In this document: positions 46,914 through 61,962 of the stretch, piece by piece
How positions within the stretch are numbered: position 1 is the first letter of the stretch
How the letters are laid out: each line of letters starts with the position of its first letter
From: Brachybacterium sillae
GTDB taxonomy: Bacteria; Actinomycetota; Actinomycetes; Actinomycetales; Dermabacteraceae
Direction: 5' to 3'
NCBI RefSeq assembly: GCF_025028335.1
Contig: NZ_JAFEUW010000001.1
Span: 868,001-932,000, forward strand
DNA: 64,000 nt
The notes under the pieces: generated by a model
What the model saw: the letters and a program-made list of their open reading frames with translations, nothing else
Database searches by the model: none
What the model was told of the DNA's origin: nothing
Translations under genes and position numbers: made by a program

Positions 46914-49061
46914 TCACTCGCCCCGGGTCTTCGCGACGATCTCGTCCGAGATGTTCTTCGGGACCTCCGCGTAGCTGTGGAACTGCATCGTGTACATCGC
47001 ACGACCCTGTGTCTTGGACCGCAGGTCGCCGACGTACCCGAACATCTCCGACAGCGGGACGAGAGCACGGACGACCTTTGCCCCGCTCACGTCCTCCATC
47101 GACTGGACCTGCCCGCGACGCGAGTTCAGGTCGCCGATGACATCTCCCATGTACTCCTCCGGCGTGCGCACCTCGACGTCCATGACGGGCTCGAGGAGCA
47201 CCGGCTGCGCCTTCTTCAGGGCCTCCTTGGTGGCCATGGAGCCGGCGATCTTGAACGCCATCTCGGAGGAGTCGACGTCGTGGTAGGCGCCGTCGATCAG
47301 GGTGGCCTTCACGTTCACGACCGGGTAACCGGCCAGCACGCCGGACTGCAGGGCGTCCTGGATGCCGGCGTCCACGCTCGGGATGTACTCACGCGGGATG
47401 CGACCACCGGTGACGGCGTTCTCGAACTCGTAGAACACGCCCTCCTCGGCGTCCTCCAGCGGGGCGTAGGTGATCTGCACCTTGCCGAACTGGCCGGAGC
47501 CACCGGTCTGCTTCTTGTGCGTGTAGTCGAACTTCTCCACCGTGCGGCGGATGGTCTCGCGGTACGCCACCTGCGGCTTGCCGATGTTCGCCTCGACCTT
47601 GAACTCGCGGCGCATACGGTCGACGAGGATGTCGAGGTGCAGCTCGCCCATGCCCTTGATGACGGTCTGGCCGGTCTCCTCGTCCAGCTCCACCTGGAAG
47701 GTCGGGTCCTCCTTGGCGAGCTTCTGGATGGCCACGGAGAGCTTCTCCTGGTCGCCCTTGGTCTTGGGCTCGATGGCCACGGAGATCACCGGCTCCGGGA
47801 AGGTCATCGACTCCAGCTGGATCGGGTTCTGCGCATCACAGAGGGTGTCACCGGTGGTGGTGTCTTTGAGTCCGATGAACGCGTAGATATGGCCGGCGAA
47901 GGCCTCATCCACGGGGTTCTCCTGGTTGGAGTGCATCTGGAACAGCTTGCCGATGCGCTCCTTCTTGCCGGTGGTGGCGTTGAGCACCTGGGCGCCGGTC
48001 TCGACCTGGCCCGAGTACACGCGCACGTAGGTGAGGGAGCCGAAGAACGGGTGGGTGGCCACCTTGAAGGCGAGCGCGGAGAACGGCTCGTCGGTCGACG
48101 GCTTGCGGGTGAGCTCCTTCTCCTCATCCTTCGGGTCGTGGCCGATCATCGGCGGCACGTCCAGCGGGGAGGGCAGGAAGTCGATCACGGCGTCGAGCAT
48201 GGGCTGCACGCCCTTGTTCTTGAACGCCGAACCCGCGAACACCGGGTAGGCCTGCGAGGAGATGGTCAGGGCGCGGATGCCGGCCTTGAGGTCCTCGAGG
48301 GACAGGTCGCCCTCCTCGAGGTACTTGTCCATGAGCTCCTCGGAGCTCTCGGCGACGTCCTCGATCAGCTTGGCGCGGTACTCGTCGACCGTGTCCTGCA
48401 GCTCGGCCGGGATCGGAACCTCGATCTGCAGCTGGCCCTTGGTCTCGTCGCCCTTCTTGGCGTTGAACTTCTTGTCGTCCTCGGGGAACACCTCGGGCCA
48501 CTCGTAGGCCTTCAGCGTGAGGAGGTCGACCACGCCGCGGAAGTCGTTCTCGGCGCCGATCGGCACCTGCATCACGAGCGGCTTCGCACCGAGGCGCTCG
48601 ATGATGGTCTTCACCGTGAAGAAGTAGTCCGCCCCGAGCTTGTCCATCTTGTTGACGAAGCAGATGCGCGGCACGTCGTACTTGTCGGCCTGGCGCCACA
48701 CCGTCTCGGACTGCGGCTCCACGCCCTCCTTGCCGTCGAACACGGCGACGGCGCCATCGAGCACGCGCAGCGAGCGCTCCACCTCCACGGTGAAGTCCAC
48801 GTGGCCGGGGGTGTCGATGATGTTGATCTGGTTGTCGTTCCAGTAGCAGGTGGTCGCGGCGGACGTGATGGTGATGCCGCGCTCCTTCTCCTGCTCCATC
48901 CAGTCCATCGTGCCGGCGCCGTCGTGGGTCTCGCCCATCTTGTAGTTGACACCCGTGTAGAACAGGATGCGCTCGGTCGTGGTGGTCTTGCCGGCATCGA
49001 TGTGGGCCATGATGCCGATGTTGCGGACCTTCTTGAGGTCGCTGAGCACTGCGAGTGCCAC
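46914..49061 (-). CDS. fusA: translation elongation factor EF-G
   Basis: EF-G drives translocation and, with RRF, ribosome recycling. The 715-residue GTPase has G1 [32 protein letters not shown] and [14 protein letters not shown], then domains II-V, including the domain IV tip region [20 protein letters not shown] and SGQFGKVQI. The frame is open upstream to 49151, but the GTG at 49061 gives the usual [17 protein letters not shown] with AAAGG upstream. It follows rpsG by 96 bp. Confidence 0.97.
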   Translation of the reverse strand: MALAVLSDLKKVRNIGIMAHIDAGKTTTTERILFYTGVNYKMGETHDGAGTMDWMEQEKERGITITSAATTCYWNDNQINIIDTPGHVDFTVEVERSLRVLDGAVAVFDGKEGVEPQSETVWRQADKYDVPRICFVNKMDKLGADYFFTVKTIIERLGAKPLVMQVPIGAENDFRGVVDLLTLKAYEWPEVFPEDDKKFNAKKGDETKGQLQIEVPIPAELQDTVDEYRAKLIEDVAESSEELMDKYLEEGDLSLEDLKAGIRALTISSQAYPVFAGSAFKNKGVQPMLDAVIDFLPSPLDVPPMIGHDPKDEEKELTRKPSTDEPFSALAFKVATHPFFGSLTYVRVYSGQVETGAQVLNATTGKKERIGKLFQMHSNQENPVDEAFAGHIYAFIGLKDTTTGDTLCDAQNPIQLESMTFPEPVISVAIEPKTKGDQEKLSVAIQKLAKEDPTFQVELDEETGQTVIKGMGELHLDILVDRMRREFKVEANIGKPQVAYRETIRRTVEKFDYTHKKQTGGSGQFGKVQITYAPLEDAEEGVFYEFENAVTGGRIPREYIPSVDAGIQDALQSGVLAGYPVVNVKATLIDGAYHDVDSSEMAFKIAGSMATKEALKKAQPVLLEPVMDVEVRTPEEYMGDVIGDLNSRRGQVQSMEDVSGAKVVRALVPLSEMFGYVGDLRSKTQGRAMYTMQFHSYAEVPKNISDEIVAKTRGE

Positions 49062-49157
49062 GGGCTTGTCGCCTTTCTGGTGGGCTGATGCGGATCGACG
49101 GGACAGGGACTGCGGACGAGAGGAGGTGGGGCCCAGCGGGGTGGGCCCCACCTCGAC

Positions 49158-49628
49158 TCACCAGCGGTAGTGTGCGAAGGCCTTGTTGGACTCGGCCATC
49201 TTGTGAGTGTCCTCGCGGCGCTTCACCGCGGCGCCGAGGCCGTTGGAGGCGTCGAGGATCTCGTTCATGAGCCGCTCGGTCATGGTGTGCTCACGACGGG
49301 CGCGGGAGTAGCCGACGAGCCAGCGCAGGGCCAGGGTGGTCGACCGGCCCGGACGGACCTCGACCGGCACCTGGTAGGTGGCGCCGCCGACGCGGCGGGA
49401 GCGCACCTCAAGGCTGGGACGGACGTTGTCCAGCGCCTTCTTCAGCGTGGCGACCGGGTCCTGGCCGTTCTTCTCACGGCAGCCCTCGAGGGCGCCGTAG
49501 ACGATGGACTCGGCGACGGTCTTCTTGCCGTCGAGCAGGACCTTGTTGATGAGCTGCGTGACCAGCGGGGACCCGTAGACCGGATCCACCACGAGCTGGC
49601 GCTTGGGAGCTGCACCCTTACGAGGCAT
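49158..49628 (-). CDS. rpsG: 30S ribosomal protein S7
   Basis: S7 initiates head assembly of the small subunit and lines the E site. The 156-residue protein opens [20 protein letters not shown] and ends [14 protein letters not shown], with [20 protein letters not shown] in the middle. Its ATG overlaps the rpsL stop (TAATG). Confidence 0.98.
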   Translation of the reverse strand: MPRKGAAPKRQLVVDPVYGSPLVTQLINKVLLDGKKTVAESIVYGALEGCREKNGQDPVATLKKALDNVRPSLEVRSRRVGGATYQVPVEVRPGRSTTLALRWLVGYSRARREHTMTERLMNEILDASNGLGAAVKRREDTHKMAESNKAFAHYRW

Positions 49629-50002
49629 TACTTCTTCTCCTTCTTCGCGCCGTAGCGGGAGCGGGCCTGCTGGCGGCCCTTCACGCCCTGGGTGTCGAGC
49701 GAACCGCGAACGATCTTGTAGCGGACGCCCGGGAGGTCCTTCACACGGCCGCCGCGCACGAGCACGATCGAGTGCTCCTGCAGGTTGTGGCCGACGCCGG
49801 GGATGTAGGCGGTGACCTCGATGCCGGTGGACAGACGCACACGCGCGATCTTGCGCAGCGCCGAGTTCGGCTTCTTCGGGGTCTGGGTGTACACGCGCGT
49901 GCAGACGCCGCGGCGCTGGGGCGAACCCTTGAGCGCAGGCGTCTTCGAGGCGGAGGTCTTGGCCTTTCGCCCCTTGCGCACCAGCTGCTGGATAGTGGGC
50001 AC
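49628..50002 (-). CDS. rpsL: 30S ribosomal protein S12
   Basis: S12 is at the decoding centre. The 124-residue protein begins with a GTG ([15 protein letters not shown]). The two sites where changes give streptomycin resistance are wild type: Lys43 in [11 protein letters not shown] and Lys88 in [16 protein letters not shown] and [20 protein letters not shown] are conserved throughout. It is the first gene of the str operon, with a leader of about 280 nt from the promoter at 50288-50317. Confidence 0.98.
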   Translation of the reverse strand: MPTIQQLVRKGRKAKTSASKTPALKGSPQRRGVCTRVYTQTPKKPNSALRKIARVRLSTGIEVTAYIPGVGHNLQEHSIVLVRGGRVKDLPGVRYKIVRGSLDTQGVKGRQQARSRYGAKKEKK

Positions 50003-50287
50003 TGATTCTCTTCCTGCTCCGCCGCAGACCGTGTTGGGGCCTGCGGATCACCGTCTTCCGGCCGCCGGGGCGACCGCCGACCCGTCCGCCTCCTCCCCCT
50101 CAGGGGCGGGTGCGGACGACCCGGTCCGGCCGGGGTTCCGACCGGGCACCGAGGGGCACCGTGCTCGTGAGCCCGGGCAGCCGGGCCGAGACTCGACTCC
50201 CGTGAATGGGCATGCCGCAAGGATCCGCTCCTCGCGGGGGACCGGGGTCCCGGATCACGACCAGAGGGCACTCCGGACGCATCCGTC

Positions 50288-50317
50288 AGTCTACTGAGCG
50301 CCTCCGGACAGGGTCAA
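50288..50317 (-). promoter_or_regulatory. promoter of the str operon (rpsL)
   Basis: TTGACC (50317-50312) and TAGACT (50293-50288) on the minus strand are 18 bp apart, one of the best promoters in the window. Start is near 50281. The rest of the 50003-50447 gap is GC-rich leader and the terminator of the upstream gene; no further gene is seen. Confidence 0.75.
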
Positions 50318-50373
50318 AGGGTGCACCGCGACCGGGCGCACATCACACTCCACGCTCCCGCCCGTGAACGCGG

Positions 50374-50406
50374 AGCGGGCCCCGTCCCCGGAGGACGGAG
50401 CCCGCT
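50374..50406 (-). terminator. terminator after the G5/RlpA gene
   Basis: A 14-bp stem with one G-U pair and a 5-nt loop lies 42 bp after the stop of the gene ending at 50448 and upstream of the str promoter. There is no T-run. Confidence 0.7.
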
Positions 50407-50447
50407 GATGCGGCCGTTCCCGGCCGCTGGACGTGTGGGGGTCGACG

Positions 50448-51803
50448 TCAGCCGACGATCTGCCACTGGACGGTCATGTGGCCCTGGTTCAGGTCGCCGA
50501 TCGCATCGAAGGCGGCGCGGGACAGGTCCAGGCAACGGCCGCTGATGTACGGGCCGCGGTCATTGATCCGCACGGTGACGCTGGCCCCGGTGTCCGGGTT
50601 CGTCACGCGCACCCGGGTGCCCAGGGGAAGGGTCTTGTGGGCGGCGGTCATGGCGTTCGGGTTGAAGCGCTCACCGGAGGCAGTCATCTGCCCCTCGTCG
50701 TAGAACGATGCACCGCAGGTGTTGACGCTCCCCTGCGGGGTGCCCCCCTGATCCGTGGAACGCGACGACTCGGAGCTGCGGGTCGGGCTCGGCGTCGAGG
50801 TCTTCCGCGGGGCCGGGCTCGAGGTCTTGCGCGGCGCGGAGCTCTTCTCCGAGGACCGCGTCGACTCCTCCACCGGAGCCTTGGAGGGCTTCGACGACGC
50901 CGCCTCCCGACGCTCCTCGCTGCGGGAGGAGGCCTGGGATTCGCCGCTGGTGCGCGGCTTCGGGGCCGGGCGCTCCTTGGTGCCGACGAGGATCACGCGA
51001 TCCTGGGGCTGCTTGGTGACCTTCTCGGAGGAACGCTCGGGGGCGCCGGCCTTGCCGTCGACCTTCTTCTCATGCAGCACCACGGTGCGCTCGCCCTCGA
51101 CACCCTCGGACTGGACCTTGCGCTCCCCCTGGAACAGCTCGTCGGTCTTCTTCTCGACGGTGCGGAAGGGGATCTTCTCCGTGACGGTGCGGTCGCCCTC
51201 GCGCACCCGCTGCACGGTGACGACCATGCCGTCCTTGAGTAGCGTGTCGCGACCCGGGTTCGCGGTGTCGGAGGGCTGGATGTCCTGCAGCACCTTCTTC
51301 ATGGCCTCATCCACGGTGACCGCGTTGACCTCGAAGGTGTCCTGCCCGTACTGCCCCTTGAAGGTGACGGTCTTGCGGGTCACGACGGTGACCTGATTGC
51401 CCTCGGCCTGGAGCTTCGTCGTGGGGGCCGGGGTGATGGTGGCCCCGGCCAGCGGCGCCTCGAATCCGCGCAGGGCATCGGCCACGGTGGTGCCGGGCGT
51501 AAGGACCTCGGTCGCCTTGCCGTCAATGGTGACGGTGACGGGTCGCTGCTGCACCACCTGGATGGTGGTGTCATCATCCACCGGAGTGTCGAGCGCAGGA
51601 GTGACGAGGTCGGTGGCCCGCGGGGTCACCCCCTGGGAGGCGAGCACCTGCTCGACGGTTCCGCCGAAGGTGCGCACCGAGCTGTGCTCGCCGTACACGG
51701 TGAGATCCACCTGGTCCGACACGGCGTACGCCGCACCGCCGCCGCCGAGCGCCAGAGCGCACGCGGTCGCGGCCGCACCCAGGATCACGGGCTTCTTCGA
51801 CAT
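50448..51803 (-). CDS. secreted DUF348-G5-RlpA (double-psi beta-barrel) wall protein, RpfB-like
   Basis: This is a 451-residue exported protein. It has a signal peptide (about 1-27, ILGAAATACALALGGGGAAYA), three DUF348 ubiquitin-like domains (about 30-75, 86-130 and 140-197), a G5 domain (about 199-277), a Ser/Pro/Arg/Lys-rich linker (about 278-357), and an RlpA-type double-psi beta-barrel (about 358-451). The last contains CGASFYDEG, TASGERFNP, MTAAHKTLPLGTRVRV and INDRGPY. The first half matches RpfB, but the lysozyme-like Rpf domain is replaced by RlpA, a lytic transglycosylase fold, so it probably remodels peptidoglycan during growth or resuscitation. The ATG at 51803 has GGGAGAGA upstream. 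It lies alone between rpoC and rpsL. Confidence 0.9.
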   Translation of the reverse strand: MSKKPVILGAAATACALALGGGGAAYAVSDQVDLTVYGEHSSVRTFGGTVEQVLASQGVTPRATDLVTPALDTPVDDDTTIQVVQQRPVTVTIDGKATEVLTPGTTVADALRGFEAPLAGATITPAPTTKLQAEGNQVTVVTRKTVTFKGQYGQDTFEVNAVTVDEAMKKVLQDIQPSDTANPGRDTLLKDGMVVTVQRVREGDRTVTEKIPFRTVEKKTDELFQGERKVQSEGVEGERTVVLHEKKVDGKAGAPERSSEKVTKQPQDRVILVGTKERPAPKPRTSGESQASSRSEERREAASSKPSKAPVEESTRSSEKSSAPRKTSSPAPRKTSTPSPTRSSESSRSTDQGGTPQGSVNTCGASFYDEGQMTASGERFNPNAMTAAHKTLPLGTRVRVTNPDTGASVTVRINDRGPYISGRCLDLSRAAFDAIGDLNQGHMTVQWQIVG

Positions 51804-52063
51804 TCTCTCTCCCACCTCGTCGGGCCTCCCTGCGGCCCCTCATGCGTCGTCGTCGGGGCCGGAGCCCCCGCGGCGGCACCGCGGGACCAGAGGAGAGGTC
51901 CGGGGAAGGTGCGCACGCGCCGCTTCCCCCATCCTCGGAGGCATCCGATGACCGCGGCAGGAGACGGCCCGAGGTTTGGGCACGGTCCGGACGGACTTTT
52001 GCCCTCCCTTGACCGCATGGGCGACGGCGGTCACGCCGGGGCGGTGACGGCGGTCGCAGACGC

Positions 52064-52102
52064 GACGGCCCGGCCCCGCACTCGCTGCGGGGCCGGGCCG
52101 TC
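52064..52102 (-). terminator. terminator after rpoC
   Basis: A perfect 17-bp stem (52064-52080 with 52086-52102) and a 5-nt loop lie 23 bp after the rpoC stop. The rest of the 51804-52125 gap (about 260 bp before the G5/RlpA gene) shows no gene and no riboswitch I can identify. Confidence 0.85.
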
Positions 52103-52125
52103 ATGATCCGACCGGAGGCCGGGGA

Positions 52126-56010
<3,885 letters not shown>

Positions 56011-56113
56011 TGGTGTCCTTCTCTCGGATGGTCTGTCGAATGGTCTGAGGGATCAGGGCCGCGGGGCGGGCACGGTCCCGGCCGCACACAGCGGCGGGAC
56101 CGGGCCCGATCCG

Positions 56114-59100
56114 TCAGACCTCGTCGATGGAGCCGACACCCTCGTGGGGGCGTCGGGACAGGTCGATGCCGAGCTCCTCCGCCGCGCGGAAGACCTCCTC
56201 GTCGTTCTCACCCATCTCCTGGGCGGTGCCGTCGGAGGAGAGCACCTCGACGTTCAGGCACAGCGACTGCATCTCCTTCAGCAGCACCCGGAAGGACTCC
56301 GGGATGCCCGGCTCGGGGATGTTCTCGCCCTTGACGATGGCCTCGTACACCTTCACGCGGCCGGAGATGTCATCGGACTTGATGGTGAGCAGCTCCTGCA
56401 GGGCGTAGGCGGCGCCGTACGCCTCCAGGGCCCACACCTCCATCTCACCGAAGCGCTGGCCGCCGAACTGCGCCTTACCGCCCAGCGGCTGCTGGGTGAT
56501 CATCGAGTACGGGCCGGTGGAGCGGGCGTGCAGCTTGTCGTCCACCAGGTGGTGCAGCTTGAGGATGTACATGTAGCCCACGGAGATCGGGTCCGGGAAC
56601 GGCTCGCCGGAGCGGCCGTCGAAGAGCCGGGCCTTGCCGGAGGGCTGCACCATCCGCTCGCCGTCGCGGTTGGGCGTGTGGTTCTCGATGAGGGCGTTGA
56701 GCTCGTCGCCGGAGAGGCCGTCGAACACGGGAACCGCCACCGGGGTGTTGGGCTCACCATGCAGCGCGGCCTCCGGCAGGTTCTTCGCCGCCTCCGAGGA
56801 CGGGTCGAGGTCCCAGCCGTTCTTCGCCACCCAGCCCAGGTGGGTCTCCATCACCTGGCCGATGTTCATACGACCGGGCACACCCATCGGGTTGAGGATG
56901 ATGTCGACCGGGGTGCCGTCCTCGAGGAACGGCATGTCCTCCACCGGCAGGATCTTCGCGATGACGCCCTTGTTGCCGTGGCGACCGGCGAGCTTGTCGC
57001 CGTCGGTGATCTTGCGCTTCTGGGCCACGTACACGCGGACCATCTCGTTCACGCCGGTGGGCAGGATGTCCCCCTCGTCCTCCTCGGTGAACACGCGCAC
57101 ACCGATGACGGTGCCGGACTCACCATGGGGCACACGCAGGGAGGTGTCGCGCACCTCGCGGGCCTTCTCACCGAAGATGGCGCGCAGCAGGCGCTCCTCC
57201 GGGGTCAGCTCGGTCTCACCCTTCGGGGTGACCTTGCCGACCAGGATGTCGCCCGGCTCGACCTCGGCGCCGATGCGGATGATGCCCCGCTCGTCGAGAT
57301 CCGCGAGGACGTCGTCGCCGACGTTCGGGATGTCGCGGGTGATCTCCTCCTTGCCGAGCTTCGTGTCACGGGCATCGACCTCGTGCTCCTCGATGTGGAT
57401 CGAGGTGAGGACGTCGTCCTGGACCATCCGCGAGGACAGGATGATGCCGTCCTCGTAGTTGTGGCCCTCCCACGACATGAAGGCGACCAGCAGGTTCTTG
57501 CCCAGCGAGAGCTCACCCTGATCGGTGGAGGGGCCGTCGGCCAGGATCGAGCCGGCCTCCACGCGGTCGCCCTCGTTCCACAGCACGCGCTGGTTGTAGC
57601 AGTTGCCCGCGTTGGAGCGCTGGAACTTCCCGATCGGGTAGGTCTGGCGGGTGCCGTCGTCTGCCATCACGGAGATGAGATCCGCGGACAGCTCCTCGAT
57701 CACGCCGGCCTTCTGCGCCACGACCACGTCACCGGCGTCAACTGCCGCGCGGCGCTCCATGCCGGTGCCGACCAGCGGCATCTCGGTGCGCAGCAGCGGC
57801 ACGGCCTGGCGCTGCATGTTCGAGCCCATGAGCGCACGGTTGGCGTCGTCGTGCTCGAGGAACGGGATCATGGCGGTCGCCACCGACACCATCTGGCGGG
57901 CGGAGACGTCCATGTAGTCGACCTCGGAGGCGGGCACCAGGTCGGGCTCGCCGCCGGACAGACGCACCAGCACGTGGTCCTCGGCGAAGTGGCCGTCCTC
58001 GGACAGCGGCGCGTTCGCCTGGGCGATGACGTGCCGGTCCTCGTCATCGGCGGTGAGGTAGACGATCTCGTCGGAGACGCGACCGTTCTCGACCTTCCGG
58101 TACGGGGTCTCGACGAAGCCGAAGGGGTTGATGCGGGCGAAAGTCGCCAGCGAGCCGATGAGGCCGATGTTCGGACCCTCAGGGGTCTCGATCGGGCACA
58201 TGCGGCCGTAGTGCGACGGGTGGACGTCGCGGACCTCCATGCCGGCGCGGTCGCGGGACAGACCGCCGGGGCCCAGGGCCGACAGGCGCCGCTTGTGGGT
58301 CAGACCCGACAGCGGGTTGTTCTGATCCATGAACTGCGACAGCTGCGAGGTGCCGAAGAACTCCTTGATCGCCGCCGTCACCGGGCGGATGTTGATCAGG
58401 GTCAGCGGCGTGATGGCCTCGACGTCCTGCGTGGTCATGCGCTCGCGCACCACGCGCTCCATGCGCGACAGGCCGGTGCGCACCTGGTTCTGGATCAGCT
58501 CGCCGACGGCGCGGATGCGGCGATTGCCGAAGTGGTCGATGTCATCGGTCTCGACCCGCACGGTGCTGCCGTCGGCGCCGGGGATCTCGGTCTGACCCTC
58601 GTGCAGCGCCACGATGTACTTGATGGTCGCGACGATGTCCTCGAGGGTCAGCACCGACTGCGACAGCGGGGCCTCGATGCCGAGCTTCTTGCCGATCTTG
58701 TAGCGGCCGACCTTCGCCAGGTCGTAGCGCTTCTCGGTGAAGTACAGGTTGTTGAGCATGGCCTCGCCCGCATCGCGCGTGGGCGGCTCCCCCGGGCGCT
58801 GCTTGCGGTAGATGTCCATGAGCGCCTCGTCCTGCGAGGTGATGCGATCCTTCTCCAGGGTGGAGCGCATCGACTCGTACTCGCCGAACTCCTCGAGGAT
58901 CTCGGCGTGGCTCATGCCCAGGGCCTGCAGCAGAGTGGTGACCGACTGCTTGCGCTTGCGGTCGATGCGCACGCCCACCTGGTCGCGCTTGTCGACCTCG
59001 AATTCCAGCCAGGCGCCGCGCGAGGGGATGATCTTCGCGCTGTAGATGCGCTTGTCGGAGGTCTTGTCCACAGCCTCCTCGAAGTACACGCCCGGGGAAC

Positions 59101-59602
59101 GCACCAGCTGCGAGACGACGACGCGCTCGGTGCCGTTGATGATGAAGGTGCCCTTGTCGGTCATGAGCGGGAACTCGCCCATGAACACCGTCTGGGTCTT
59201 GATCTCCCCGGTGTCGTGATTGATGAACTCCGCGATCACGTACAGCGGAGCGGCGTAGGTAAGGTCCTTCTCCTTGCACTCCTCGACCGTGTACTTCGGC
59301 TCATCGAAGGTGTGGTCGCGGAAGGACAGCGCCATGTTGCCGGCGAAGTCCTCGATCGGCGAGATCTCCTCGAAGATGTCGGCCAGGCCGGAGGTCTGGG
59401 GGACGTCCTCACGCCCCGCGGCGGCGGCGGCCTCGGCCCGCTCCTGCCAGCGCTGGTTGCCGAGCAGCCAGTCGAAGGAGGTGGTCTGCAGGCTCAGGAG
59501 GTCGGGGACCTCCAGCGGGTCGCCCAGCTTGGCGAAGGTGACCCGCGGCGACGCGGTGCGGGAGGCGACGGCAGGAGTGGGTGCGGTGCTCGAGGCAGCC
59601 AA
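56114..59602 (-). CDS. rpoB: DNA-directed RNA polymerase subunit beta
   Basis: This is the second-largest polymerase subunit, 1162 residues from a TTG start at 59602 ([12 protein letters not shown]), which has AAGGA 8 nt upstream; TTG starts are known for actinobacterial rpoB. The rifampicin pocket is wild type ([28 protein letters not shown]), with the residues equal to Asp516, His526 and Ser531 of Escherichia coli unchanged. [20 protein letters not shown] and the C-terminal [20 protein letters not shown] are also present. The gene has its own good promoter. Confidence 0.97.
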   Translation of the reverse strand: MAASSTAPTPAVASRTASPRVTFAKLGDPLEVPDLLSLQTTSFDWLLGNQRWQERAEAAAAAGREDVPQTSGLADIFEEISPIEDFAGNMALSFRDHTFDEPKYTVEECKEKDLTYAAPLYVIAEFINHDTGEIKTQTVFMGEFPLMTDKGTFIINGTERVVVSQLVRSPGVYFEEAVDKTSDKRIYSAKIIPSRGAWLEFEVDKRDQVGVRIDRKRKQSVTTLLQALGMSHAEILEEFGEYESMRSTLEKDRITSQDEALMDIYRKQRPGEPPTRDAGEAMLNNLYFTEKRYDLAKVGRYKIGKKLGIEAPLSQSVLTLEDIVATIKYIVALHEGQTEIPGADGSTVRVETDDIDHFGNRRIRAVGELIQNQVRTGLSRMERVVRERMTTQDVEAITPLTLINIRPVTAAIKEFFGTSQLSQFMDQNNPLSGLTHKRRLSALGPGGLSRDRAGMEVRDVHPSHYGRMCPIETPEGPNIGLIGSLATFARINPFGFVETPYRKVENGRVSDEIVYLTADDEDRHVIAQANAPLSEDGHFAEDHVLVRLSGGEPDLVPASEVDYMDVSARQMVSVATAMIPFLEHDDANRALMGSNMQRQAVPLLRTEMPLVGTGMERRAAVDAGDVVVAQKAGVIEELSADLISVMADDGTRQTYPIGKFQRSNAGNCYNQRVLWNEGDRVEAGSILADGPSTDQGELSLGKNLLVAFMSWEGHNYEDGIILSSRMVQDDVLTSIHIEEHEVDARDTKLGKEEITRDIPNVGDDVLADLDERGIIRIGAEVEPGDILVGKVTPKGETELTPEERLLRAIFGEKAREVRDTSLRVPHGESGTVIGVRVFTEEDEGDILPTGVNEMVRVYVAQKRKITDGDKLAGRHGNKGVIAKILPVEDMPFLEDGTPVDIILNPMGVPGRMNIGQVMETHLGWVAKNGWDLDPSSEAAKNLPEAALHGEPNTPVAVPVFDGLSGDELNALIENHTPNRDGERMVQPSGKARLFDGRSGEPFPDPISVGYMYILKLHHLVDDKLHARSTGPYSMITQQPLGGKAQFGGQRFGEMEVWALEAYGAAYALQELLTIKSDDISGRVKVYEAIVKGENIPEPGIPESFRVLLKEMQSLCLNVEVLSSDGTAQEMGENDEEVFRAAEELGIDLSRRPHEGVGSIDEV

Positions 59603-59701
59603 GAGTGGTCCTTCCACAGGTGCGGCAGTGGCGGAGGCGCGCCCGCGACACCCACCACGGGACGGGGCGGCAGGGAGAGTGCGGGCACAGCGCAAGGACC
59701 A

Positions 59702-59730
59702 AGCATACGGGAGCGCGCAGGGGACGACAA
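59702..59730 (-). promoter_or_regulatory. promoter of rpoBC
   Basis: TTGTCG (59730-59725) and TATGCT (59707-59702) on the minus strand are 17 bp apart. Start is near 59695, giving a leader of about 95 nt. In the rest of the 59603-59944 gap I see nothing further. Confidence 0.75.
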
Positions 59731-59944
59731 GGGGCGCACGGAGCGTCCCGAGTCACACCCACGTCGGCCGCCATATGCCTGGCGTGGTCCGCGGCCCCCT
59801 GCCTGGTTCTCGGTCGCTCGACCGCTCGGTGCCTCCGGAACGGGAGCTCAGCGGCAGGGACAGCGCGCTGAATCGCCCCCAACTATGGGCCCGTCGCGGC
59901 GTCACGTCAAGCGGCGCGCCGTCGGGCAGTCCCACAGTGAGCCG

Positions 59945-60676
59945 TCAGCCGCCCGAGGGCATGTTGCCCGCGGCGGTGTCGATCATCTCGAGAGCGATCT
60001 CCTCGGAGACTCCGGACAGCATCACGACTGAGTGATCGGCCCCGCTGTCGAAGGACGCGGCGTAGATGACCATCATCTCCGCCCCCTCGGGACCCAGCGA
60101 CATCCGCATCACATCGGGCCGACCCTGTGGTGAGTCCACCCGCACGATGCCCTGGTTGAGGTCGCCCACGGTCGCGCACTCCTGCAGGACCTCCTGGTAG
60201 AGCGGGACCGTCGGGCGGGCATCGGCACCGCTGAAGGCGATCTGGAAGACCTCGAGCTCCCCGGGCCCCGTCGGTTCGTCCTCCACCACGAACTCCCGCA
60301 GCACGATGGCGTCCACCGGTTCCTCATACGTGTCCACGGCCTGCACGGCGCTCTCGCACTCCGTAGGGATGGTGTCAGCCGTCAGCGAGAGGCTGAGAGA
60401 GGCCGTCGCGTCCTCGTCCTCCCCGGCGGAGAACGTCTGGTCCTCCTCGACCACGGAGGAGAACGGCGTCTCCTCCGGCTCCACGAGCATCGCCTCGACG
60501 CGATCCTGCGGGGACGCCGGGGAGCTGTCCCGACTCTCCGAGGACGCGGCTGGAGTCACGACGGGTACCCGCTCCGGCGCTCCCATGCCGGGGAGGGTGA
60601 GCCCCCCGCATCCGGTGAGCGAGAGGGCGGCGAGAGCGGTGAACGAGGCGGCCAGGGGGCGGAGCGTGCGGGACAT
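59945..60676 (-). CDS. predicted lipoprotein of unknown function
   Basis: This is a 243-residue protein with a lipoprotein signal (hydrophobic run and lipobox LTGC, Cys at about 23, followed by GG). The mature part starts with a Ser/Pro/Glu-rich acidic stretch (about 35-95) and continues as a compact domain (about 100-243) with two Cys (in PTECESAV and LQECATVG) that could form a disulfide. I do not recognise the family. GAGGAGAACCC before the ATG at 60676 fixes the start. It sits between rplL and rpoB on the same strand, an insertion into the usual rplJL-rpoBC order. Confidence 0.75.
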   Translation of the reverse strand: MSRTLRPLAASFTALAALSLTGCGGLTLPGMGAPERVPVVTPAASSESRDSSPASPQDRVEAMLVEPEETPFSSVVEEDQTFSAGEDEDATASLSLSLTADTIPTECESAVQAVDTYEEPVDAIVLREFVVEDEPTGPGELEVFQIAFSGADARPTVPLYQEVLQECATVGDLNQGIVRVDSPQGRPDVMRMSLGPEGAEMMVIYAASFDSGADHSVVMLSGVSEEIALEMIDTAAGNMPSGG

Positions 60677-60835
60677 GGGTTCTCCTCGGTCAGGGATCAT
60701 CGGATACCCCGAATCTATTCGGGGCTCTCCCACCCACCACAGGGTCGTCGCGAAGCTGCGACGGGATTCCCCCGGGTCGCGACGCGACGCTCGCACCAGG
60801 CGACGATGCCGCGACGTCACGCCCCCCGGACGCAC

Positions 60836-60869
60836 CGCAGCCCGCCCCGGCGGACCGGGACGGGCTGCG
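60836..60869 (-). terminator. terminator or attenuator after rplL
   Basis: A 15-bp stem (one G-U pair) with a 4-nt loop begins 31 bp after the rplL stop. It separates rplJL from the lipoprotein gene and rpoBC. The 224-bp gap has no other clear feature. Confidence 0.75.
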
Positions 60870-60900
60870 ACTACACAGCTGAGCGGTGCTCAGCGCCGGA

Positions 60901-61290
60901 TCAATTGAGGGTGACGGTGGCGCCGGCGCCCTCGAGCTGCTCCTTGGCCTTCTCGGCAGCGTCCTTGGCGACCTTCTCGAGGACCGGCTTCGGAGCGCCG
61001 TCGACGAGCTCCTTGGCCTCCTTCAGGCCGAGGGAGGTCAGGGCGCGCACCTCCTTGATGACGGCGATCTTGGCGGAACCGGCGGACTCGAGGATGACGT
61101 CGAACTCGTCCTTCTCCTCGGCGGCGGCCTCGCCGCCACCGGCAGCGGCGCCACCGGCGGCCGCCACGGCCACGGGGGCGGCGGCGGTCACGTCGAAGAC
61201 CTCCTCGAACTCCTTCACGAACTCAGAGAGCTCGATCAGGGTCATCTCCTTGAAAGCCTCGATGAGCTCGTCCTTGGTGAGCTTCGCCAT
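60901..61290 (-). CDS. rplL: 50S ribosomal protein L7/L12
   Basis: This is the flexible stalk protein that recruits translation GTPases, present in several copies. The 129-residue protein has the N-terminal dimer domain ([20 protein letters not shown]), an Ala/Gly hinge (about 35-55) and the C-terminal factor-binding domain ([20 protein letters not shown] and [11 protein letters not shown]). It lies 156 bp after rplJ. Confidence 0.98.
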   Translation of the reverse strand: MAKLTKDELIEAFKEMTLIELSEFVKEFEEVFDVTAAAPVAVAAAGGAAAGGGEAAAEEKDEFDVILESAGSAKIAVIKEVRALTSLGLKEAKELVDGAPKPVLEKVAKDAAEKAKEQLEGAGATVTLN

Positions 61291-61446
61291 GAGGGCGTTC
61301 CTTCCTGTCTGCGGGACGGGGTCCCGGCTTCGTGGTGTGCGGCGCCGGAGCGCCAGGTCAAGCAGTCCGCTGCCCCATCGGGAGGCGGCGGCGGGTCAGC
61401 GCGGTCGCGCTGAGAGGGGTCGGCGAGTGGCCGGAGCCGGTGCGGC

Positions 61447-61962
61447 TCAGGCCTCCTGCTTCGCCCGCAGCGCGTCCACGGTGCGCGCGGCCTTCGACAG
61501 CGGCGCCTGGAACACGGCGGCGGCCTTGGACATCGACGCCTTCATGGCGCCGGCGGCCTTGGCCAGCAGAACCTCGCGGGACTCGAGGTCCGCGAGCTTC
61601 TTGACGTCCTCCTCCGAGAGCGCCTTGCCCTCGAAGTAGCCGGACTTGATGACGAGCTTGTCGTTCTCCTTGGCGAAGTCACGCAGGGCCTTGGCGGGCT
61701 CCACCGGCTCGCCCTTGATGAAGGCGATGGCGGTGGGGCCGGACAGCTTGCCCTCGAACACGTCGATGCCGGCCTCGCGGGCGGCGATCTCCGTGAGCGT
61801 GTTCTTCACCACGGCGTACGTCGTCTCGGAGCCCAGAGCACGACGCAGCTGCTTGAGCTGGTCCACGCTGAGCCCGCGGTACTCGGTGACGACGGCGGCG
61901 TCGGAGCTGCGGAACAGCTCCGTGATCTCCGCGACGGCGTCGACCTTCTCGGGGTTCGCCAT
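61447..61962 (-). CDS. rplJ: 50S ribosomal protein L10
   Basis: L10 is the base of the ribosomal stalk and the autogenous repressor of its operon. The 171-residue protein has [20 protein letters not shown] and [17 protein letters not shown] and a C-terminal helix that holds L7/L12 dimers. The ATG at 61962 has AGGAGGGCC just upstream. The leader before it contains an L10-binding-type motif and an attenuator hairpin. Confidence 0.98.
   Translation of the reverse strand: MANPEKVDAVAEITELFRSSDAAVVTEYRGLSVDQLKQLRRALGSETTYAVVKNTLTEIAAREAGIDVFEGKLSGPTAIAFIKGEPVEPAKALRDFAKENDKLVIKSGYFEGKALSEEDVKKLADLESREVLLAKAAGAMKASMSKAAAVFQAPLSKAARTVDALRAKQEA

Noticed and set aside
51804-52063. A possible ydaO-type (c-di-AMP) riboswitch before the G5/RlpA gene
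   Set aside because: Such riboswitches often precede actinobacterial wall hydrolase genes, but the conserved blocks, including the GGGGTGAA-like segment, are not present here.
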